Part shown: positions 59,886 through 64,000 of the stretch, in pieces
Position numbering within the stretch: the first letter of the stretch is position 1
Layout: the number at the start of each line of letters is the position of its first letter
Origin: an uncultured Eubacteriales bacterium
GTDB taxonomy: Bacteria; Bacillota; Clostridia; Oscillospirales; Acutalibacteraceae
Length of the DNA: 64,000 bases
Direction of reading: 5' to 3'
Assembly (NCBI GenBank): GCA_934491515.1
Contig: CAKSTF010000001.1
Location: 124,001-188,000 of the forward strand
Notes under the pieces: generated by a model
Told to the model about the DNA's origin: nothing
Seen by the model: only the letters and a program-made list of their open reading frames with translations
Databases searched by the model: none
Made by a program: the position numbers and the translations under genes

Positions 59886-61250
59886 ATGGCAGAAAAGACC
59901 GTTGCCGCCATATCTACGCCGCTTGGAACGGGCGGAATAGGCGTTATACGAATTTCGGGCGGGGACGCAATCGCCGTTGCCGACCGTTGTTTCCGCGCGG
60001 CTTCGGGCAAACCGCTTTCCGCGCTTAAGGGTTACCGCGCGGCTTTCGGGGACGTATGCCTGCCGGACGGCACCGTGCTTGACGAGGCGGTGGCGCTTGT
60101 ATTCAGGGCGCCCAAAAGTTACACGGGCGAGGACGTTGTTGAACTTTCCCTGCACGGCGGCGCCGAAATTTTAAAACAGGCGCTGCGGCTGGTGCTTGAC
60201 TGCGGCGCACACGCGGCAGACGGCGGCGAATTTACAAAACGCGCCTTTTTAAACGGCAAAATGCCCCTTTCAAAAGCGGAAGGAGTTATGGACCTTATAA
60301 ACGCGCGTTCTGCGGCGGCGCTTAAAATATCACGCGCGGCGGCGGACGGGCGCATAGACCGTGCCGTAGGCGATATTACCGCGCTTCTTAAAAAAACGGC
60401 AGCCGCTGTTGCGGCTTTTTCGGATTTTCCCGACGAGGAACTTGAGGGCGTGAATTACGACGCTTTTTTAACCGACCTTACGGCGGCGGAAGCGGCGCTT
60501 TTAAAACTTGTAAACAGTTATGACGACGGAAAACTTATCCGTGAGGGCGTGCGGTGCGTTATCGCAGGCAAGCCGAACGTGGGGAAATCGACCCTTATGA
60601 ATCTGCTTTGCGGCGAAGAACGTTCGATAGTTACGGAAATTCCCGGTACCACGCGCGATATTGTGGAAACCGCCGTAAATCTGGGCGATATCACCCTTGT
60701 TCTTTCCGACACCGCCGGAATACGCGACGCCGAGGACGCGGTAGAGCGCCGCGGCGTTGAAAAGGCAAAGGAAAAGGCGGAAAACGCCGACCTTGTGCTT
60801 GCGGTTTTCGATTCTTCAAGAAACCTTGACAGCGACGACAGGGAACTTTTGAACCGCCTTAAAGGCAAACGGTTTATAGCCGTTATAAATAAGTCCGACC
60901 TTGACCGAAACCTTGACCTTTCTGAATTTGAGGGGATTGACGCGGTTACGGTATCCGCCGCTACGGGGGAAGGCCGCCCGGCACTTGCGAACAAAATATG
61001 CGAAATCTGCCGCGCCGAAAACCTTTCCGAAGCGGACGCCGTGCTGCTTAGCGAACGGCAGCGCGACTGCGCAAAGCGCGCGCTTGAGGGTACTGCGGCA
61101 GCAAAAGAGGCACTGCTTTCCGGCATGACGCCCGACGCCGTAGGCGTTTGCGTGGACGACGCGCTCTCCGCCCTTTTTGAACTTACGGGCGAGCGTGTTA
61201 CGAACGAGGTGGCAGACGAAATTTTCCGCCGCTTCTGCGTGGGAAAATAA
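59886..61250 (+). CDS. mnmE: tRNA modification GTPase MnmE
   Basis: 454 residues. Domains: N-terminal folate-binding (IAAISTPLGTGGIGVIRISGG without further), helical domain, and an inserted G domain with GKPNVGKST (about 227) and DTAGIRDAED, ending with the FCVGK signature that includes the catalytic cysteine. With MnmG it makes the 5-carboxymethylaminomethyl group at U34 of several tRNAs. AAAGGAGAGG precedes the start. Confidence 0.97.
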   Translation: MAEKTVAAISTPLGTGGIGVIRISGGDAIAVADRCFRAASGKPLSALKGYRAAFGDVCLPDGTVLDEAVALVFRAPKSYTGEDVVELSLHGGAEILKQALRLVLDCGAHAADGGEFTKRAFLNGKMPLSKAEGVMDLINARSAAALKISRAAADGRIDRAVGDITALLKKTAAAVAAFSDFPDEELEGVNYDAFLTDLTAAEAALLKLVNSYDDGKLIREGVRCVIAGKPNVGKSTLMNLLCGEERSIVTEIPGTTRDIVETAVNLGDITLVLSDTAGIRDAEDAVERRGVEKAKEKAENADLVLAVFDSSRNLDSDDRELLNRLKGKRFIAVINKSDLDRNLDLSEFEGIDAVTVSAATGEGRPALANKICEICRAENLSEADAVLLSERQRDCAKRALEGTAAAKEALLSGMTPDAVGVCVDDALSALFELTGERVTNEVADEIFRRFCVGK

Positions 61251-61363
61251 TCCCGTTTAAAACAATCCGTTTTTTAAACCGTTCCTGAGGCAGCGCCCTT
61301 AAAGGACCTGGCGCAGGAAGAATCCGTTTTAGAAAAAATCCATTTTAAAGGAACGATATTTTT

Positions 61364-63247
61364 ATGATACCCGAATACAACGCAGGTCAGGTTGACGTTG
61401 CGGTAATTGGCGGCGGCCACGCCGGAATAGAGGCGGCGCTCGCCGCGGCAAGACTGGGCGCTTACACCGTTATGTTTTCGATAAGTCTTGACTTTATCGG
61501 GAATATGCCCTGCAACCCCTCGATAGGCGGCACGGCAAAAGGCCACCTTGTGCGCGAACTTGACGCGCTCGGCGGCGAAATGGGTCTTGCGGCGGACGCC
61601 AATACCATACAAAGTCGTATGCTTAACCGCGGCAAAGGACCGGCGGTTTATTCGCTGCGCGCACAGATAGACCGCCGCAAATACAGCGCGTATATGAAAC
61701 ACGCCGTTGAAAAGCAGGAAAATCTTGACGTAAAGCAGGCGGAAATTACCGACCTTTACCGTGACGGCAGCGGAATGTGGCACCTTATAACGCGGCTTGG
61801 CGCCGACTACACCGCAAAGTGCGTTGTGCTTGCCACGGGAACCTTTTTAGGCGGCAGGGTGTATATAGGCGAAGTAAATTACGAAAGCGGACCGGACGGA
61901 ATGTTTCCCGCCACCTCCCTTTCGGCGGCGCTTAAAAAACTGGGCGTGCCGCTGCGGAGGTTCAAAACGGGAACGCCTGCGCGCGTTGCGGCAGAAAGCA
62001 TTGACCTTTCATCGCTTGACGTGCAGGAGGGCGACGCGGTTACCGAACCTTTCAGTTTCAGAACCGAAACGCCGCCCGTAAACTCGGCAGTGTGCCACAT
62101 TGCCTACACAAACGAAGAAACCAAAAAAGTTATTCTTGAAAACATAAACCGTTCGCCCCTTTACGGCGGGGTAATAGAGGGCGTGGGTCCGCGGTATTGC
62201 CCCAGTATTGAGGACAAGGTAGTGCGTTTTGCCGATAAAAAACGTCACCAGTTGTTTATAGAGCCCTGCGGTTTGAACACGGAGGAAATGTATCTTCAGG
62301 GGATGTCCTCCTCGCTGCCCGAAGAGGTGCAGATAAAGTTTTACCGCACCATAAAGGGACTTGAAAACGTTAAGGTTATGCGCAACGCCTATGCCATAGA
62401 ATACGACTGCGTAGACCCTCTTTTTCTTGACGCTTCGCTTGAAATGAAAACCCTTTCGGGACTTTTCGGCGCAGGGCAGTTTAACGGCTCCTCCGGTTAT
62501 GAGGAGGCGGCGGCGCAGGGGCTTATCGCCGGAATAAACGCTGCAAGAAAGGCAAAGGGTCTGCCGCCGGTAATACTTTCGCGTGCTTCGTCCTACATAG
62601 GCACGCTTATAGACGACCTTGTAACCAAAGGTTGCTCCGACCCGTACCGTATGATGACCTCAAGAAGCGAATACCGCCTTGTTTTGCGGCAGGACAACGC
62701 CGACGAACGCCTTATGCCCATAGGTCGCGAAACAGGACTTATAGACGAGAAAACATACGCCGCTTTCCTTAAAAGAAAAGAACAAAAAGAGGCGGAAATA
62801 AAGCGCGTGAGCGAAATATTCCTGCCGCCTTCGGAAGAACTTAACCGCCTGCTTTGCGAAAAGGGCACGGCGCCCGTTAACACGGGAATCAGAATGAGCG
62901 ACCTTATAAAACGGCCGCAGTTATCCTATGCCGACCTTGCGCCATTTGACAAGGAAAGACCGCACCTTTCCCCTGCCGTGGCAGAAAAGGTTGAAACGGA
63001 AATTAAATACGAGGGCTATATAAAGCGGCAGCTGGCACAGGTAAAAGAAATGCTGCGGCTTGAAAATAAACTTCTGCCGCCCGACATTGACTACGACGCC
63101 GTTTACGGTCTGCGGCTTGAAGCGGCAGAAAAACTTAAAAAAGTGAACCCTAAAAGCATTGGTCAGGCTTCGAGAATATCGGGAGTAAGCCCTGCGGATA
63201 TTTCCGTTTTGCTTATTCATCTTGAAAAAAGGGAGAAAAGCGAATGA
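61364..63247 (+). CDS. mnmG: tRNA uridine-modifying enzyme MnmG (GidA)
   Basis: 627 residues, full length. FAD-binding VIGGGHAGIEAALAAARLG at the N-terminus; NPSIGGTAKGHLVRE and catalytic-loop CGLNTEEMYLQGM are present; SSGYEEAAAQGLIAGINAA is typical. Partner of MnmE. AAAGGAACG precedes ATG. Its end overlaps rsmG by ATGA. The 113-base gap after mnmE contains no gene. Confidence 0.97.
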   Translation: MIPEYNAGQVDVAVIGGGHAGIEAALAAARLGAYTVMFSISLDFIGNMPCNPSIGGTAKGHLVRELDALGGEMGLAADANTIQSRMLNRGKGPAVYSLRAQIDRRKYSAYMKHAVEKQENLDVKQAEITDLYRDGSGMWHLITRLGADYTAKCVVLATGTFLGGRVYIGEVNYESGPDGMFPATSLSAALKKLGVPLRRFKTGTPARVAAESIDLSSLDVQEGDAVTEPFSFRTETPPVNSAVCHIAYTNEETKKVILENINRSPLYGGVIEGVGPRYCPSIEDKVVRFADKKRHQLFIEPCGLNTEEMYLQGMSSSLPEEVQIKFYRTIKGLENVKVMRNAYAIEYDCVDPLFLDASLEMKTLSGLFGAGQFNGSSGYEEAAAQGLIAGINAARKAKGLPPVILSRASSYIGTLIDDLVTKGCSDPYRMMTSRSEYRLVLRQDNADERLMPIGRETGLIDEKTYAAFLKRKEQKEAEIKRVSEIFLPPSEELNRLLCEKGTAPVNTGIRMSDLIKRPQLSYADLAPFDKERPHLSPAVAEKVETEIKYEGYIKRQLAQVKEMLRLENKLLPPDIDYDAVYGLRLEAAEKLKKVNPKSIGQASRISGVSPADISVLLIHLEKREKSE

Positions 63248-63960
63248 TCGACTTCAACACAAAAGAACTGCTGCCGTTGTGCGAAAAATTCGGACTTTTA
63301 TTGGACGACACCGCCCTTTCGCGGCTTGAAAGATACGGAAATATGCTTTTAGAGTACAACGAAAAGGTGAATCTTACCGCAATAACCGAACCGCGCGAGG
63401 TTTTATACAAGCATTTTTACGATTGTCTGCTTTTTTTAAAAAACACTCCGCTTAAAGGCGGAAACGCCGTAATAGACGTGGGAACGGGCGCCGGTTTTCC
63501 CGGCTTGGTGCTTAAAATCGCCTGTCCGGATATAAATCTTACACTGCTTGACGGGCTTAACAAACGGCTTGACTTTTTAAAGGCCGTGCTTAAGGAACTT
63601 GACCTTAACGCCGCGCTGCTGCACGCCCGTGCGGAGGACGCCGCAAAAGACGCCGCACTTCGCGAAACGTTTGACGTTGCCTGCGCGCGCGCCGTGGCGG
63701 CGCTGCCCGCGCTTTGCGAAATGTGTCTGCCGTTTGTAAAAAAGGGCGGCGTGTTTACCGCAATGAAAGGTGCCGGCGCGGAAACGGAAGTTGCCGCCGC
63801 GCAGAACGCGGTAAAGATTTTGGGCGGCGAAATTTCGGGCGTTTTTTACGAAACGCTTACGGGTGATGAGAAAAGAGCCTTTGTAAACATTAAAAAGGTT
63901 TCGCAAACTCCGACAAAATACCCCAGACAATTTTCTAAAATCAAAAAAAGTCCTCTTTAA
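63244..63960 (+). CDS. rsmG: 16S rRNA (guanine-527 N7) methyltransferase RsmG
   Basis: 238 residues. SAM-binding VIDVGTGAGFPGLVLKI is the methyltransferase loop, and YNEKVNLTAITEPREV is the conserved N-terminal motif. It methylates G527 of 16S rRNA, and its loss gives streptomycin resistance in many bacteria. Overlaps mnmG by four bases (ATGA). A terminator overlaps its stop codon. Confidence 0.96.
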   Translation: MIDFNTKELLPLCEKFGLLLDDTALSRLERYGNMLLEYNEKVNLTAITEPREVLYKHFYDCLLFLKNTPLKGGNAVIDVGTGAGFPGLVLKIACPDINLTLLDGLNKRLDFLKAVLKELDLNAALLHARAEDAAKDAALRETFDVACARAVAALPALCEMCLPFVKKGGVFTAMKGAGAETEVAAAQNAVKILGGEISGVFYETLTGDEKRAFVNIKKVSQTPTKYPRQFSKIKKSPL

Positions 63961-63980
63961 AAGAGGGCTTTTTATTTTTT
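63945..63980 (+). terminator. Terminator of mnmE-mnmG-rsmG
   Basis: AAAAAGTCCTCTT and AAGAGGGCTTTTT form a stem with one G-U pair; T-run follows. It overlaps the rsmG stop. Confidence 0.85.
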
Positions 63981-64000
63981 CGGGTCGATTTCGGGCGAAC

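Overview
The window looks like a chromosomal segment of an anaerobic Gram-positive gut-type Clostridia (Bacillota), probably uncultivated. Support: a T-box leader before asnS-asnA; Rex next to a PerR-type Fur protein with a reverse-rubrerythrin/rubredoxin pair; iron-sulfur L-serine dehydratase; L27 with the N-terminal extension cleaved by Prp; an LmrCD-type ABC exporter; CpsB/CpsD/Wzz-type polysaccharide control proteins; and the mnmE-mnmG-rsmG order. The species cannot be named from sequence alone. Many promoters are near-consensus sigma-A sites with 16-17 base spacers.

Layout. 1-6385 (minus): end of a surface glycan cluster (epimerase, glycosyltransferase, ATP-grasp ligase, PglC-like phosphosugar transferase, PglE-like aminotransferase, PglF/CapD-like dehydratase). 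6827-8843 (plus): murI and galE. 8911-9320: tRNA-Arg(CCG) followed by a duplicated tRNA 3' end, terminators and a short-hairpin array. 9354-12743 (minus): lone 1129-residue helicase plus two-nuclease protein. 13047-16047 (minus): cysK-iscS-iscU-iscR under an Rrf2-type palindrome. 16246-19606 (plus): Ldh2/RraA pair and an HTH-L-serine dehydratase fusion. 19743-22453 (minus): T-box-asnS-asnA. 22523-27597: AraC regulator, cytosolic glycosidase, ABC exporter. 27840-33714 (minus): ceramidase-like lipoprotein and a giant beta-helix protein. 34055-38586: ornithine cyclodeaminase family, RpiR regulator, VanW protein, tRNA-Arg(CCT). 38642-42482: ATP-grasp, frameshifted GtrA, rex, perR, reverse rubrerythrin, rubredoxin. 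42660-45909: PolC-derived protein that has lost catalytic residues, facing a frameshifted WYL regulator. 46058-50467: SDR, rplU-prp-rpmA, then zinc-ribbon/obgE/mrnC bracketed by two arrays of the same tandem repeat. 51068-58470 (minus): heterodimeric ABC exporter, CpsB/CpsD/Wzz, TPM and LemA proteins. 58560-59735: aminotransferase. 59886-63960: mnmE, mnmG, rsmG.

Most of the window is housekeeping. The strongest unusual items are the degenerate PolC paralog with a WYL regulator whose promoter shares an 18-base motif with it; the helicase/PD-(D/E)XK/DEDDh/HhH fusion beside a tRNA with duplicated 3' ends; the 108-base repeat arrays around the obgE operon; the HTH-serine dehydratase fusion; and the beta-helix giant protein. 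Two genes (gtrA-like, WYL) carry single-base frameshifts that could be real or assembly errors.
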